Assembly: GCA_025716855.1 (NCBI GenBank)
Contig: JAIXMQ010000037.1
Location: 248,001-312,000, forward strand
From: Pilaira anomala
Taxonomy: Eukaryota; Mucoromycota; Mucoromycetes; Mucorales; Mucoraceae
Direction: 5' to 3'
DNA length: 64,000 bases
Shown here: positions 22,215 through 32,675 of the stretch, piece after piece
Numbering within the stretch: position 1 is the stretch's first letter
How the letters are laid out: each line of letters begins with the position of its first letter
The notes under the pieces: model-generated
The model's database searches: none
The model's input: the letters and a program-made list of their open reading frames with translations, nothing else
What the model was told of the DNA's origin: nothing
Made by a program: the position numbers and the translations under genes

Positions 22215-23704
22215 TTATTCTTTTTTCGTTTCTTCTTTTTTTACGACTGCTGTTGATTTCATACCTGCACGAGAATAAATCAAAGTACCTAAAAACACAA
22301 GTCCTGATCCCATTTTAGCTCCAAATCCAAAATCATTTGAGAAATACAAGATTGAAATAATTAATGAAGTAAACTTTCGTAAATTGAGTACTAAATTCAA
22401 TGTCAATGATGTTGCAACAGAAGTCATACGATTGACACCAGCAATACAAACATACCTTAAAAAAAACAAAAGAAAATTGTATGAATAAAATTTCTTATTG
22501 TTTTTCTCTTGCAGCAAAACTTACTGTGTAACTACATTTAAAAACAAAAATGCCCATAATTTTCTAACTTCAAATTGATTCAATACAATCATGATGGATT
22601 CGGGTACAAGTGTTGCCAAGGATCCTAATACTGGAATTTCTTGTAATATACTAGATACTGGCATTAATGTTGATTTATTGTATGTTGTCACTTGATTCAT
22701 TAAATCCTTGTAAAAGAATAAAAAGAAGGGTAAAGCCAAAAAATGCTACACAAAAAAAAAAAGTTATTTTCTTTTTTGATCTGTGCTTTTTGATCTAATT
22801 CACTTACAGTATAAAACAACCCTTCTCTCCATTGCTTTCCGTACTTTTTATAAGTAACTTCTTGATATAATCCCATGCCTGCAGATAAAACCATAGCGAT
22901 GGTCAACAATATAATTCCTGTAATAAATTCGGTCGCACTCTCAGGACTATTCTATTAATATTTAATCATGTGGTTAGTCGTCAAGGTAAAAAAAAAATGA
23001 TTTCAAGATTATTCAAATCTTACAGAAGTATGACTAGATGCATTATCTAAAGTAGACCAAATTACGCCTGCTGTAACAAAAATCACTGCCACCACTTGAT
23101 CCATAGAATATCTATATAGTATTTAATACCATAACTAAAATCTATTATTGTTTTCTTATTTACCTCTTTTTTAAAATTAATGCACCTAACCCCATATTCA
23201 CAATTAAACCCCCACTTCGAAAGATAATATGCAAAGGCACTGAAATATTATATCCAAGTGCCAAATTATTCAACATGGATACAATAAAGAATACAGTGAC
23301 AAGGATAAACCAATTGAAGATCGGAACTACTGTCGGCTTCAATTTGGGTCCATATTTACCCCAACTGATTTGATGTCGTAGCCCTTCTACTGCAACAAAT
23401 ACGAATTGACCGAATGTGATAAGCTGGCCTATTTTTTTATAAATTAAAATGCGTGTATCTATACCCTTTTTTTTATTCATCCATATACTATACCACTTTT
23501 CGGTGAGTCACTAAAAAAAACAAGAATATTTGGTACGTGTTTTCTAGAGTAGAGATGTCGAAAAAGAAAAAAAAAAACTTACTTTACTAAAACTTCAAGT
23601 GCAAAAACGTTACTACAGCAACCACCAAAGATAAGTGATAAAATCATTGGCAAGTCAGAAGCAGCCAACTGTGCTAAAGCACTTGTAAACGTAGTATTAT
23701 CCAT
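22215..23704 (-). CDS. YEA4: UDP-GlcNAc/UDP-xylose transporter, YEA4/SLC35B4 type
   Basis: Model: complement(22215..22455, 22525..22745, 22808..22951, 23024..23111, 23164..23428, 23494..23510, 23583..23704), seven exons, 365 aa. Exon 2 is a 17-nt microexon (one base, five codons, one base), required to join FALEVLVK to QLITFGQF in frame. The order of matches to yeast Yea4 is clear: SLIFGGCCSNVFALEVL, LITFGQFVFV, NISVPLHIIFRSGG, WREGLFYT region, and the hallmark LNLVLNLRKFTSLIISILYF near the C-terminus. The protein has about ten membrane helices. Transporters of this family bring nucleotide sugars into the ER or Golgi for chitin, glycan or GPI-linked sugar synthesis. The C-terminus is Lys/Glu-rich (KKEETKKE). 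Confidence 0.92.
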
Positions 23705-23730
23705 TTATTTGCTTGAAAAAAAAAAGAAAG

Positions 23731-23775
<45 letters not shown>

Positions 23776-23857
23776 CGCTAAATCATGTTTGGAGTTTTAA
23801 AAAGAAGTGGGTTCGGTACCTTTTTTTTACCGTGTCCTTCCATAGTTACCGAAATTA

Positions 23858-24613
23858 TTAATACCTATTGGTTACCATGGTTTCTCCTTGGATTGCTCCA
23901 GGCTTTAATTTTCGTAGAGTAACGCTGATACGAGTTTTTCTTTCGATCATTTGATCTTCTATCACATCAAACAGTTGTTCTTTTATGCCATGTTCCCATT
24001 TATATCTTGCATCACCTGAAAGTGATAAGATATCGCCTGGATTTAACAAGATGTCGATTGTATTTCCTGTCTCAATTTCCTTCATTGTCATGACACATGA
24101 AGACAGTAAAGAAACAATTAAGATACCATCTTCAAACCTTTTTATTATTATTAATAATTTAAAATCATCATTCGTTACAATTACAGCCCTATTTTTTTTT
24201 ACCTTAATAAATCAATATGGCTGCAAATACCTTCTCCTAAAAATAAAAATAAAAGTGTATACATACAAATGTTATGCAAAAAAGATAAACCGGGCAACAT
24301 TTTAGAAAAGCAAACCTTTTTTATATAAATTTAAAATAGCTTGATCAAATAAAGGTTCACGTCTCAGGATATCGTTTTCAAACATTTGATTTTGTATCGC
24401 CCAATTTGATAAAGGAGAAATATAACTTGGCAACTTTCCAAAGCACATTCCTTGGTTGACATTGTTTGAAAAGTATTCGTCTTGAATAATACCGTGTGTC
24501 ATGGTCATTTGTTCTTTATGGTCAAGTGCTTCTCGCATTAGCTTTAAGCCTGGAATAACCTGTTCTTCTTCCTCTTCTTCGTCATCACTTCCAAACAGTT
24601 CTTTCCAGTCCAT
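23858..24613 (-). CDS. AlkB-like Fe(II)/2-oxoglutarate dioxygenase
   Basis: Model: complement(23858..24137, 24203..24236, 24316..24613), 203 aa, with a 34-nt middle exon encoding GICSHIDLL. Motifs of the AlkB double-stranded beta-helix are present in order: iron ligands HID (HxD) in the microexon, SLLSSCVMTM, a loop NPGDILSLSGDARYKWEHGI giving the third ligand His, and RISVTLRKL with the 2-oxoglutarate-binding Arg. The layout, with a FEDGI segment after HID, looks most like the dioxygenase domain of ALKBH8 or small fungal AlkB homologues acting on RNA or protein. The methyltransferase and RRM parts of ALKBH8 are absent. The N-terminus is acidic (DDEEEEEEQ). It starts 219 bp from the divergent four-TM gene and lies 154 bp upstream of the transporter start on the same strand. 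Confidence 0.86.
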
Positions 24614-24832
24614 GACCTCTCTTTTTTTTTTTTATATCAGCCACGCCAAGCGGTTACAGAAGAATAGAACCTCTTCCCCAGTTGGTTACTATTTTTTTTT
24701 TTCATTCAGCCACTTGTTTAAAACCCAATTTTTTTTACATTTTAAGTTTTTTTTTGGGCTTTTATTTATATCTTTCTTCTTTCTTTTCTTTTACCCTTTT
24801 TTTTTTCATTAAATCCTTTTATTAAATATAAC

Positions 24833-25915
24833 ATGGCAGCAAGGTGTTGTTGTATTATCCCCGTACGAGGCGGTGTCATTATTAGTGGTATCTTGATCAT
24901 GGTAACTGAAAATATATATATTATCATGAAACAAATTATTTAAACTTTTATTACTATTAGATTGTTGCTATTGCACTCTTAGCAGCTACTTTTGTTCACA
25001 AAAATCGTAAGAATCCACTAAAAAAGAATGCAAAATTACATCAACTAAACGTATAAATTTTTATAGCTATGGTCATTCATCTTTCGATTGTTCATACTGT
25101 ACTTCCTTGGGTTTATATTGGTTTTCTAAGTAAATTATATGGTTTGATAAAAAAAATCGCTTCATTTGACTTATTCCTTTTTTTTTTAAAAAAAAATAGT
25201 TGCTGCAGCTGTTGTCTCACTCTTTATTATCATTTCCGCCTCTGTGGTAAATATGATTAGATCAAAACAAAAAAATATCATTTAGACTAAACCCCTCTTT
25301 ATTTATAAAAAAAAAAAGGCTAAACTTAGTATGATGAGAACCTCGAAATTTTTCATTTGGATCTTTGTCTTCTTTTTCACTATTTGGGAAGCAATTAGTT
25401 TTATTTTAGCATTGACAAATCGAGCAAAATCATTAGCAGCTTGTGAAGAGCTGAACCCAACTTCTGCTTCAACAAGTTCTGACATGCCTGATGCAAATAA
25501 TACTACACTTACTGTTGGCAATTACACAGCTACCTTTTTGGGAATGCAAATGGGTAGTACGTATGGTTTAGCTAATTGTGGTCAAGCAGTTCAAGCAGAT
25601 GTGATTGGTAGTGCCATCATGTTATTTGTAGGTCAATTATTTATGGTAAGTTGTATATAATTTTCCTCCTTTTTTTATTTAAATTGTTAATTTAAATATA
25701 ATTTATAGTTCTATGCAGCAACAGTAGTTGGATCTTATACAGCTAAATTAAGAGAGAAGAAATTGGGTCATCGTTTACGTGATGTTGAATGGGATGATAG
25801 TATCGATCAACTTGCTTCAAGTTATCGTGCTGATGCTCGTAATGCTCCCAAATACCCACTTCAAAACATGAAGAAGAAGAAGTCCTTTTTAAAGAACCCT
25901 TTTAGTAAAAAATAA
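24833..25915 (+). CDS. Four-transmembrane-helix protein of unknown function
   Basis: Model: join(24833..24901, 24961..25006, 25067..25129, 25200..25246, 25319..25645, 25709..25915), six exons, 229 aa. Four early exons are 46-69 nt, so simple ORF calling misses the N-terminal half. The start MAARCCCIIPVRGG has three adjacent Cys that could be lipidated. Helix 1 is ISGILIMIVAIALLAAT. Helix 2 spans WVYIGFL to FIIISAS. Helix 3 is FFIWIFVFFFTIW. An extracytosolic loop has two Cys (LAACEEL, LANCGQAV) and NNTTLTVGNYT glycosylation sequons, followed by helix 4 (GSAIMLFVGQLFM). The C-terminal tail is basic and cytosolic (KKKKSFLKNPFSKK). I do not recognise the family; similar fungal proteins are usually annotated as membrane proteins of unknown function. 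Confidence 0.85.
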
Positions 25916-25996
25916 ATCCCCCTCTCCCCCCCCCTCCTCTCTGTATAGAATATAAAAAATATCACTCTTTATAAATATATAAATAAAAAAAAATTA

Positions 25997-26670
25997 TTAT
26001 AAACGACGAGCATATTTTGGAAACGCTGGTTTTGTATGCTGTGATGGAACAGGTGGTGGGGGTATTTGATCTGCATTGGATTTTGTATTTACTAATAAAA
26101 GAGATTCTTTAGATTTAAATGGATTTTCGTTATCATCTTCTTCTTCATCTTCTTCGTCATCAAAATTCGGTCGAAAGCTTTGTGTTAACAATAAAGGTCG
26201 ATTCATCATCATATTTTGTATACTATCATGATTTAATGACGCATGACCGGAGTGACGTTTCACAAGTGTCAGTGATTCATTGGTAGTAGATTCATAAGGA
26301 ACTGACCTAGACCTTGAATGGTTTCCTTGGGGGTATCGTGGCTGATTTAATTTTGTCTGACCTATTTGTTCTGGAGGTACTGTAATCATCCAGCTAGGTA
26401 CTATGTCATTTGATGGATGAATTAGTGCTTCAATTGCTTGTGTTTGAAATCTTGGCACTGGGGCTAAAATAAAATTAAATTCCTTTTCTTAAGTAACTAA
26501 TATTACCACTAACCTGCTAAATAAACTAAATCGCGTTGAATTGCTCTACCATGTTGTGCATGAGCGATTAGTCTTAACATTGCAAAAAACTGTTCTCTAT
26601 TTAATCCATCTTTTTCTTGTTTAAACAATGCTAGAATCTGCGTTCATGTCAATATATGTAACAATAGGCG

Positions 26671-26701
<31 letters not shown>

Positions 26702-26976
26702 CTTACCTCTTCTAACGTCTTACTAGGTAAATTTGAGCCAAAAATAAATTGAAAGATGACTTTATTATCTGCTTTACCAATACCAAAAGGATCTAAATCT
26801 TTCCACCAGCCCAAATAAGCGTCAGATTCAATCGAACTCAAGTCGTCTAAATCGATTTGAGGTGATATAGATGTATCCTTTTGTAAAGACAGCTTCTTAA
26901 TGAATGTTTGGGTTCTTTTTTCTGGTGTTGTATCCTTATGATGCCTTAAAGAAAAGGTTGATTTTAATTTATTCAT
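25997..26976 (-). CDS. EH (Eps15 homology)-like domain protein
   Basis: Model: complement(25997..26463, 26514..26637, 26707..26976), 286 aa. Introns use GTAAGA/CGCAG and GTTAGT/TTTAG. Residues about 50-135 resemble an EH domain: YLGWWKDLDPFGIGKADN, then IFQFIFGSNLPSKTLEEILA, then REQFFAMLRLIAHAQHG. EH domains bind NPF peptides in endocytosis and vesicle traffic. The rest is disordered, with an acidic run (DDEEDEEEDDNENPFKSKES) that itself contains NPF, and a Pro-rich end (PPPPVPSQ). The start at 26976 is the first ATG giving an intact domain. A further ORF upstream (27185..26973) with a possible donor at about 27104 could be a 5' exon, but I found no acceptor that joins in frame. Confidence 0.75.
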
Positions 26977-27612
26977 TTATGTATGTCTGTTGTGTAAAAG
27001 TAGGTAAAAAGAAAAAAATTGGCATAATAAAAAGTGCTTCTTATACACCGAAACCATTTTTTAAATCCCAGTTTTTTTTTTTTTTGCAGTCTATATTCAC
27101 CTGAATGGGGTTCTTTGATTAAATGACTAAAATCATATTTTGCCCCAGTAGATGCGGTATGTACATGCAATAAGAATAAGATCATTCATCAAATGTCACT
27201 TTCTTAAACAACTTGCTTTCTATCATTGAATGGACAGGAACAAAAAAAAAAGAATTTCTCTTTTCAGCATAATTATCTATTTACATTCCGATAGTTCGTA
27301 GAATAAACACGAAAAATAAACATAGAAGAGATTAAGAGGTGACACGTTTAAAAGACCAAGCACTTCGGTTAAGCAGCATGTCAATTGAATAAGAACAAAA
27401 TGTACATTTTGCTTTTATACATGCTTGAATCTATTTTATTACATCGAAACGTAAAAACATAACCATTGTATTGTTTAATCTTTGTACTCCTTGCTGTAGT
27501 GTCGTACGCATTACAGACGGAGATGCCATTTTTTTTTTTTTTTTTGACAGTGGCATTAAAAAGAAAAAAAAAACGCGTTTCTTTTTTTATCTCTTTCCTT
27601 ATTGAATCAAAT
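26977..27612. other. Divergent intergenic region between EH and F-box genes
   Basis: About 635 bp. Besides the upstream minus-strand frame mentioned for the EH gene, it is AT-rich with T runs near 27071-27084 and 27531-27546. No RNA gene or repeat family was seen. Both promoters are expected here. Confidence 0.45.
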
Positions 27613-29526
27613 ATGTCTGAACGAAGAAACCTACCTCCTGAAGTTTTATTCGAAATATTTCAACATTTGACTAAAGAGAACCTTCGCTATAGCTGTATGA
27701 CAGTTTGTCATTCATGGCATCTTGTTGCGATTCGACTCTACTACAATCGTGTGATACTTAAGAACAATAATATCATGTCATTGAAAAGAAGCATCTTAAA
27801 TAAGAATGAAAATGGACTGTTTCGATATGGGCCTTATATCAAGACACTGATAATCGCTAACGGGCACCTCTCGCATAGGTATTTATTCAGAGGCTCGCCC
27901 TTATTATCAGCTGAAGACTTTATATCACTTATATCTCATCTGCCCAATTTAAACGTATTGGATTTGGATTCTAGTCAATTTTATATGCAAATCTTGGTCA
28001 AATGGGATACACCTGCTTTAATAAATTTAAAACATATTGTCGTATCAGCAAACGTAATAATACCACGATACAAGCGTCTTTATCTTGCTGCTTGTTACAA
28101 ATTTCGTCAAACTCTTGAACGTTTGGACTTGGATTACCCTCAACCCGTATCATCAATCATGGACTTTTCTGGTGACATCTTTCAATACCTTTCAAAATTT
28201 AAAAACTTAACAGACTTGTATATTCAAAACGAGATGCGCGAGAGTATGACATTTTTTCATGCTGTACTAGAAAGTTGTCCGTGTCTCATCATTTTAAGCT
28301 TAGTCTTTTGGGATAAAAAGGAAACAGATTCGATGAACCATTCGATCAATCCTATGCTTTACCTTCAAAGCTTAAAATCGATTTATCTGAAGTTACCAGT
28401 ATTCACAGAATCTTTTATATCATACTTTATTCACTATCCTTGGAATTATCGGTTATCTACCTTACGTATCACCATGATAAATTCAAATCTTGACTTTTAT
28501 GCTTGGATGGAAGATTTTAATAGAAAACCACAAATCCTGGATTTCGCTAAACGAGTTGCGAGCATAAGCAACTTTCGTATTGAAATACCTTCAAAGTCAA
28601 ATAAAAGGAATCATCCAATCAAGGGAAAAGTCGCGATATTTTACGAATTCTTATATGCAATAAAGGGGAATCGAAACATGCTCTGTAAAGGTGAATTTAT
28701 AGCCGAAACATTTTTTCTCGATTCACTGCCTATAATATTTGATGTTCAAGATGGTATACAATTATACTTTACTTACGTAATTGATCACAACGATTACCTT
28801 TTACCGGTTCGTCCAGCAAGCAATCAATATTTAACTCAGTTACCTTGTGTATTGTTTGATCAGCCTTCATTTGGACCAGATGTTCTTAACATACTTGGAT
28901 TTCTCATCCTTGACACAGAGACAATTGCTCACCCAATCTTGATATCTGCTTTACAAAAATGTCCTCATCTAAAAAAATTGCGTATCGATAATAAAAGGAA
29001 CAGAGGATTGATAATTAAAACTCAAGGGAAAGAAGAAAATACCGCCGCGAAATTGTCTACAACAACGACAACACAACATAACCTTACAAAATTTGTATTA
29101 AAGGGGGGATTTCTCTCACCCGAGATCATAAAAATTCTATCTCTTCATCTTCCCAATCTTCAAAAAATAGTTTCTGAACTTTATGAACGTGAATTTCGTG
29201 ATATAATTGAAGGCCGGTTTGCAACAAGCATTAGGCATGTAGGTGGTAGTTTAGATCATCCCAAATATGTCGAGTACGATTTTACTGAATTAAAATATTT
29301 GAAAGCGTTTACTTTGGATATTCGAAACATGCAGCACATAAATCTGATTTTAAAACTTGATTATGTCGATATCAGTCTTACTTCCATTAAACAAATTCGA
29401 AAACTTAACGGTTTGATTTTTTTATGCGATCCTACTGACGAATTTCTGCAAACATATGATAATAATCCCAATGTTAATATTCATATTAAATGTAATAGTA
29501 CGTTGACAAAAGTTGTTTTCCTATAA
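27613..29526 (+). CDS. F-box protein with leucine-rich repeat-like body
   Basis: A single-exon gene of 637 aa. I start at ATG 27613 (MSERRNLPPEVLFEIF). The frame is open further upstream to 27466, but that part encodes a poly-Phe run and lies before the F-box, so it is probably leader. The F-box is residues 5-45 (LPPEVLFEIFQHLTKENLRY, then TVCHSWHLVAIRLYY). The body contains irregular LRR-like segments (PNLNVLDLDSSQFY, FKNLTDLYIQNEM, CPHLKKLRID, LPNLQKIVSEL). Such proteins recruit substrates to SCF ubiquitin ligases through Skp1. F-box/LRR genes are often large, fast-evolving families in Mucorales, and I cannot name an orthologue. A G run (29536-29542) follows the stop. Confidence 0.88.
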   Translation: MSERRNLPPEVLFEIFQHLTKENLRYSCMTVCHSWHLVAIRLYYNRVILKNNNIMSLKRSILNKNENGLFRYGPYIKTLIIANGHLSHRYLFRGSPLLSAEDFISLISHLPNLNVLDLDSSQFYMQILVKWDTPALINLKHIVVSANVIIPRYKRLYLAACYKFRQTLERLDLDYPQPVSSIMDFSGDIFQYLSKFKNLTDLYIQNEMRESMTFFHAVLESCPCLIILSLVFWDKKETDSMNHSINPMLYLQSLKSIYLKLPVFTESFISYFIHYPWNYRLSTLRITMINSNLDFYAWMEDFNRKPQILDFAKRVASISNFRIEIPSKSNKRNHPIKGKVAIFYEFLYAIKGNRNMLCKGEFIAETFFLDSLPIIFDVQDGIQLYFTYVIDHNDYLLPVRPASNQYLTQLPCVLFDQPSFGPDVLNILGFLILDTETIAHPILISALQKCPHLKKLRIDNKRNRGLIIKTQGKEENTAAKLSTTTTTQHNLTKFVLKGGFLSPEIIKILSLHLPNLQKIVSELYEREFRDIIEGRFATSIRHVGGSLDHPKYVEYDFTELKYLKAFTLDIRNMQHINLILKLDYVDISLTSIKQIRKLNGLIFLCDPTDEFLQTYDNNPNVNIHIKCNSTLTKVVFL

Positions 29527-29714
29527 AAAAAAAGGGGGGGGGGTGTCGCTTCTTCTTCTTCTCGATTCACTTCTTTGCATGTATATATAATATATGGATT
29601 TCATTTTCCTAATATAAAAATAAAAATGTTGTATACAGAATTCCAAAATGATTTCCCAGTTTTATTATGATGTAAAAAAAATCTCATTTATTATCAACAT
29701 TTTTTTGTTTTTGT

Positions 29715-30483
29715 TTAGAACTTCATGTTGTGAACAAATTGACCCTTTTGGAGACCAAAGTTGGAAGCAAGGTATTGACGAAGGAAAGGAGTCTTGGCAA
29801 CAACATCGAGAAGAGCCTTATCGACAGCCTTTTGATCAGCAGCCTTGGAAGCAGGGAAAGCAGCCTTCTTAGTCTCACCTTCAAGGAAAGTCTTTTCAGT
29901 CTTGGCAGACTTCTTGAAGTAACAATCGTTGAACTTTTCATCAATCTAACAATTAATATTAATATCATCCCTCTTCTCTCTCTCTCTCTCTATCTTTTAA
30001 ATATTTTACCTTGACAGCAGAAAGGTCAAGCTTGGTGGAGGTAGCAATAACATAAGCTTGGTTAACACGTCTCAAGGGAACACCGTTTACCTTGAAAGGA
30101 CCAGAGATAAGCAAGAGACCAGAATCAAGTTGCTTCAAGACAACAGCACGCTTTCCACGGTAACGACCAGCAAGAAGGATGACAACGGTACCAGGGGTGA
30201 TGGTAGAACGAAGAGCGGTCTTGTGGGCAGTCTTACGACCGAGCTTGGGTTGAGGAACATCCTCAGCGGCATAGAAACGAGAGGCCTTTTGAGCAGGAAC
30301 GGTACGCTTAGTACCATTCTTAGCACCCTTAACCTCAACAGTCTTATCGGCAGCGGTGGTCTTGGTAGCAGCAGCAGTGGTGGTGTGCTTACGCTTGTAC
30401 AAGGCCTTCTTGGCGTAGACAGATGAACGACTGAGGCGACTGACACCGGGAGCGAGAACGGAGTTTCTGGGAGCGTGAACCAT
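29715..30483 (-). CDS. RPL6: 60S ribosomal protein L6 (eL6)
   Basis: Model: complement(29715..29945, 30010..30483), 234 aa; the intron GTAAAA..GTTAG has a CT-rich stretch. The family core is clear: [20 protein letters not shown] followed by [20 protein letters not shown] and [14 protein letters not shown], and the C-terminal [22 protein letters not shown] end. Residues 1-80 are basic and Ala/Thr/Lys-rich as usual for eL6. Codon use is strongly biased to C-ending and AAG codons compared with the neighbours, which fits high expression. Long open frames on the opposite strand of both exons are a side effect of this bias, not genes. Confidence 0.96.
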
Positions 30484-30641
30484 TGTCTATTCAATTACAC
30501 CTATAATAATAATAAAAATGTATAAATAAATTATACTTTTTTTTTTTCGACATGCGTTTCGTTGAATTGGATAAAAAGATAGAGATGTTGAGTAGTATTT
30601 TTTTTTTTAAAAAAAAATGTTGAAATTTCCAAAAAAGAATG

Positions 30642-30785
30642 TCAAAAAAAAAGAGTGTTGTTTCTATCCATCGTTTGTTTTTTTTCAGTATCCATCCATC
30701 GCATCGCATTTTTATATCGTTCAAGTTGAATAGGATCATCTCTATCTCTTTCATCCATCCATTTTAAAAGTGTTTGATTATATAC
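30642..30785 (-). CDS. Possible terminal coding exon of a small unidentified gene
   Basis: On the minus strand, after a good acceptor (CCTATTAG, ending 30786), an open stretch of 47 codons reads VYNQTLLKWMDERDRDDP then IQLERYKNAMRWMDTEKKQ and stops at 30642. The composition (charged helix with paired Trp-Met) is far more protein-like than the surrounding DNA, and it is in a different frame from the longer but poly-Phe/Lys ORF covering the same bases. I could not find the upstream exon or start in 30790-31130. It could be the last exon of a small gene or a decayed fragment. Its stop is only 159 bp from the eL6 start. Confidence 0.4.
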   Translation of the reverse strand, partial: VYNQTLLKWMDERDRDDPIQLERYKNAMRWMDTEKKQTMDRNNTLFF

Positions 30786-31134
30786 CTAATAGGCCGGGAA
30801 AAAGAAAGAGGAATTTGTGTATTATTATGCACTTTTCTTTGGGTAACGACTTATTGCCAACAGCATAGGGCTCTTTTCCTCTCCCTCTTTTTGGCGGAGA
30901 CTTAATGATTTTTGAAGAATCATAAACACATCAAACCTTTACCGGACTCACATGTATCTACTTGTTATATACAATTGAAATAAGGAGACATTCGTATTGT
31001 GCGTATGTTTGTTGGAAAAGGTATCAATGATATGTTTCCCTTACTTGCACGAGTTTTTTTTTATATTCTTTTACCTCTTTTCTTTCTTTTTTTTTTTTTT
31101 TTTTTTACTCTTTGTACTTTTTGCTTTTTTTTTT

Positions 31135-31278
31135 ATGAAGAAAATCAATTGTGTTTTAGTTTGTTTGAGCGTAGCATATATAGCAAATAGTTTAGGATTT
31201 ACATATAGTGAAGACTCAGTTAAAAATCAACATTATGGTAGTATTTATTATTAAAATGTGTCAAGTTGAAATCCTAAT

Positions 31279-31323
<45 letters not shown>

Positions 31324-32033
31324 AATAAAAGTGGGTTTGCCTATTGGTACCTGGAAAATCACAGATTTAAATAAATCAGAAAAAGAAGAACTTTGTATCA
31401 AACAAAAGAATTTTTGTTCGGTATAGATACTAACTACTTTAATTGTGTTTAACTTGTATATATTTTAATTTCTATATATCTACTACTAGGAAGAATGTGG
31501 TGGAGAGAGTTTAGTGAATAAAAAGTAAATATAAATGATATATATATATACACATAAAAACGTATAAATTTAAATATATATATAGTAAATCACTTTCTTT
31601 ATGATAGTTATTGTAATCAAAATACAATGTCTTGGATGTGTTCATGTCAGGTATATATAAAAGGAGGAGATTATATATAATTTATATATACAAAGAGGGA
31701 GATGTTATATTTAACTCCTATAGTAAAATATAGAATCAAGTACCAAATGTTCCACCCCATCATTGGCCTATAGCATTAGCAGAGTGCAATGGTAGAGAAG
31801 CGTCCTGTAAAGAAGGATGTGGGTTTGATTCAACAAAGACAATTTGTATTCATGCGTGTTACAAATATTTCAAATGTGATAAAGCAGGAAGTCCTTCAAG
31901 TGGACTTCGAGTAGAAAATGAACAAGATGAGCCAAATTATAGTTTAACAAATAATGCATATTCAATAATTTATACAATGAAATTCAATTTCTTTTGTATA
32001 TACTTTTTTCATGCATACGTTATAAATTTTTAA
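31135..32033 (+). CDS. Candidate small secreted cysteine-rich protein
   Basis: Model: join(31135..31237, 31332..31420, 31490..31513, 31734..32033), 171 aa, assembled by hand from exons too short to stand out. The start MKKINCVLVCLSVAYIANSLG is a typical signal peptide (basic n-region, hydrophobic core). Intron 1 contains a T run of about 40 bp. Mature residues carry about nine Cys, including a twin CX3C pattern in exon 4: SCKEGCGF then TICIHACYKYFKC, i.e. CX3C-X8-CX3C-X5-C. Introns 1 and 2 have good donors (GTAGTA, GTATAG). The intron 3 donor GTGAAT is weak, so exon 3 is the least certain part. The C-terminus is hydrophobic (FFCIYFFHAYVINF) and could be a membrane or GPI-attachment signal, or an unspliced tail. 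No family recognised; effector-like, but function is unknown. Confidence 0.6.
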
Positions 32034-32069
32034 TAAATCGTATATAGATATTAATTGAGTGAGTGAGTG

Positions 32070-32071
<2 letters not shown>

Positions 32072-32108
<37 letters not shown>

Positions 32109-32145
32109 AGAGAGAGAGGGAGAGATAGAGAGAGAGAGAGAGAGA
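32072..32145 (+). repeat. (GA)n microsatellite
   Basis: About 74 bp of GA repeats with a few GGGA interruptions, 40 bp after the stop of the Cys-rich gene. It is preceded by a short (GAGT)n. Translated, it gives only an Arg-Glu run, so the ORF across it is not a gene. Confidence 0.95.
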
Positions 32146-32189
32146 TATGTATAATATGTACAGCGAAGAGAAGAGAAGAAGAAAGTTTG

Positions 32190-32675
32190 TCAACTGATTC
32201 TACAGCAAATACAATGTTCTTCTTTTTGAGAATTCTTTTTCCTATGTGAATTGTACTTGTATTTTGTTGATTGAGTAGTTACGTCGCGTGGTGAATTATT
32301 ATTATTAATAATGATGGTATTAGTATCTAAACTTGTTGCATCTCCGTTAGAATGCCGATTCTTTGAATTTGTTGTTGTCGTTTCGTCGATTTGACTATGA
32401 TGATAGCTATCCATCAAAATGAGCGTATCAAGACTTGTGTCACTCATACGCCACATGGGTGGTTGTCTATAAAGGCCAAAATGAAGGTCACCTGCTGTCA
32501 AGGTACCTTGATATGGATTTGCTATAGCTATTACGTTTTGTCCAAATACTTCATCGTCAAACAGTTGAATTCGTGCATGTCTTTCAAATGCTTGATCTAA
32601 TATTGATAAATGACGATGAGATAAACGACGTTGATCTAGTCCGTTTCTTGAATACCAATAAGAGGAGGAAGACAT
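32190..32675 (-). CDS. Unknown 161-aa protein
   Basis: A single-exon ORF starting MSSSSYWYSRNGLDQRRLSH. Residues 20-95 have mixed, protein-like composition (FERHARIQLFDDEVFGQNVI, PYQGTLTAGDLHFGLYRQ). The rest is polar (poly-Thr, poly-Asn, NNNNSPRD) and ends with Cys (HCICCRIS), which might be lipidated. No domain recognised. It lies tail-to-tail with the Cys-rich gene, with the GA microsatellite between, and its start is 310 bp from the end of the PSD gene on the same strand. It is probably real because the first half does not follow homopolymer or simple-repeat DNA, but the C-terminal half could hide an intron. Confidence 0.6.
   Translation of the reverse strand: MSSSSYWYSRNGLDQRRLSHRHLSILDQAFERHARIQLFDDEVFGQNVIAIANPYQGTLTAGDLHFGLYRQPPMWRMSDTSLDTLILMDSYHHSQIDETTTTNSKNRHSNGDATSLDTNTIIINNNNSPRDVTTQSTKYKYNSHRKKNSQKEEHCICCRIS

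Noticed and set aside
26973..27185. Upstream exon of the EH-domain gene
   Set aside because: A possible donor exists, but no acceptor joins it in frame to the domain; the start at 26976 is sufficient.
27466..27612. N-terminal extension of the F-box protein from an upstream ATG-like codon
   Set aside because: It encodes a poly-Phe run from a T tract and lies before the F-box; the ATG at 27613 gives the normal domain start.
29648..30494. Several long ORFs on the plus strand and in other frames across the eL6 gene
   Set aside because: Shadows caused by the strong codon bias of eL6; they lack any family match and overlap both exons.
30997..31254. ORFs upstream of the Cys-rich gene
   Set aside because: Mostly poly-Phe from T runs; the signal-peptide ATG at 31135 starts the credible product.
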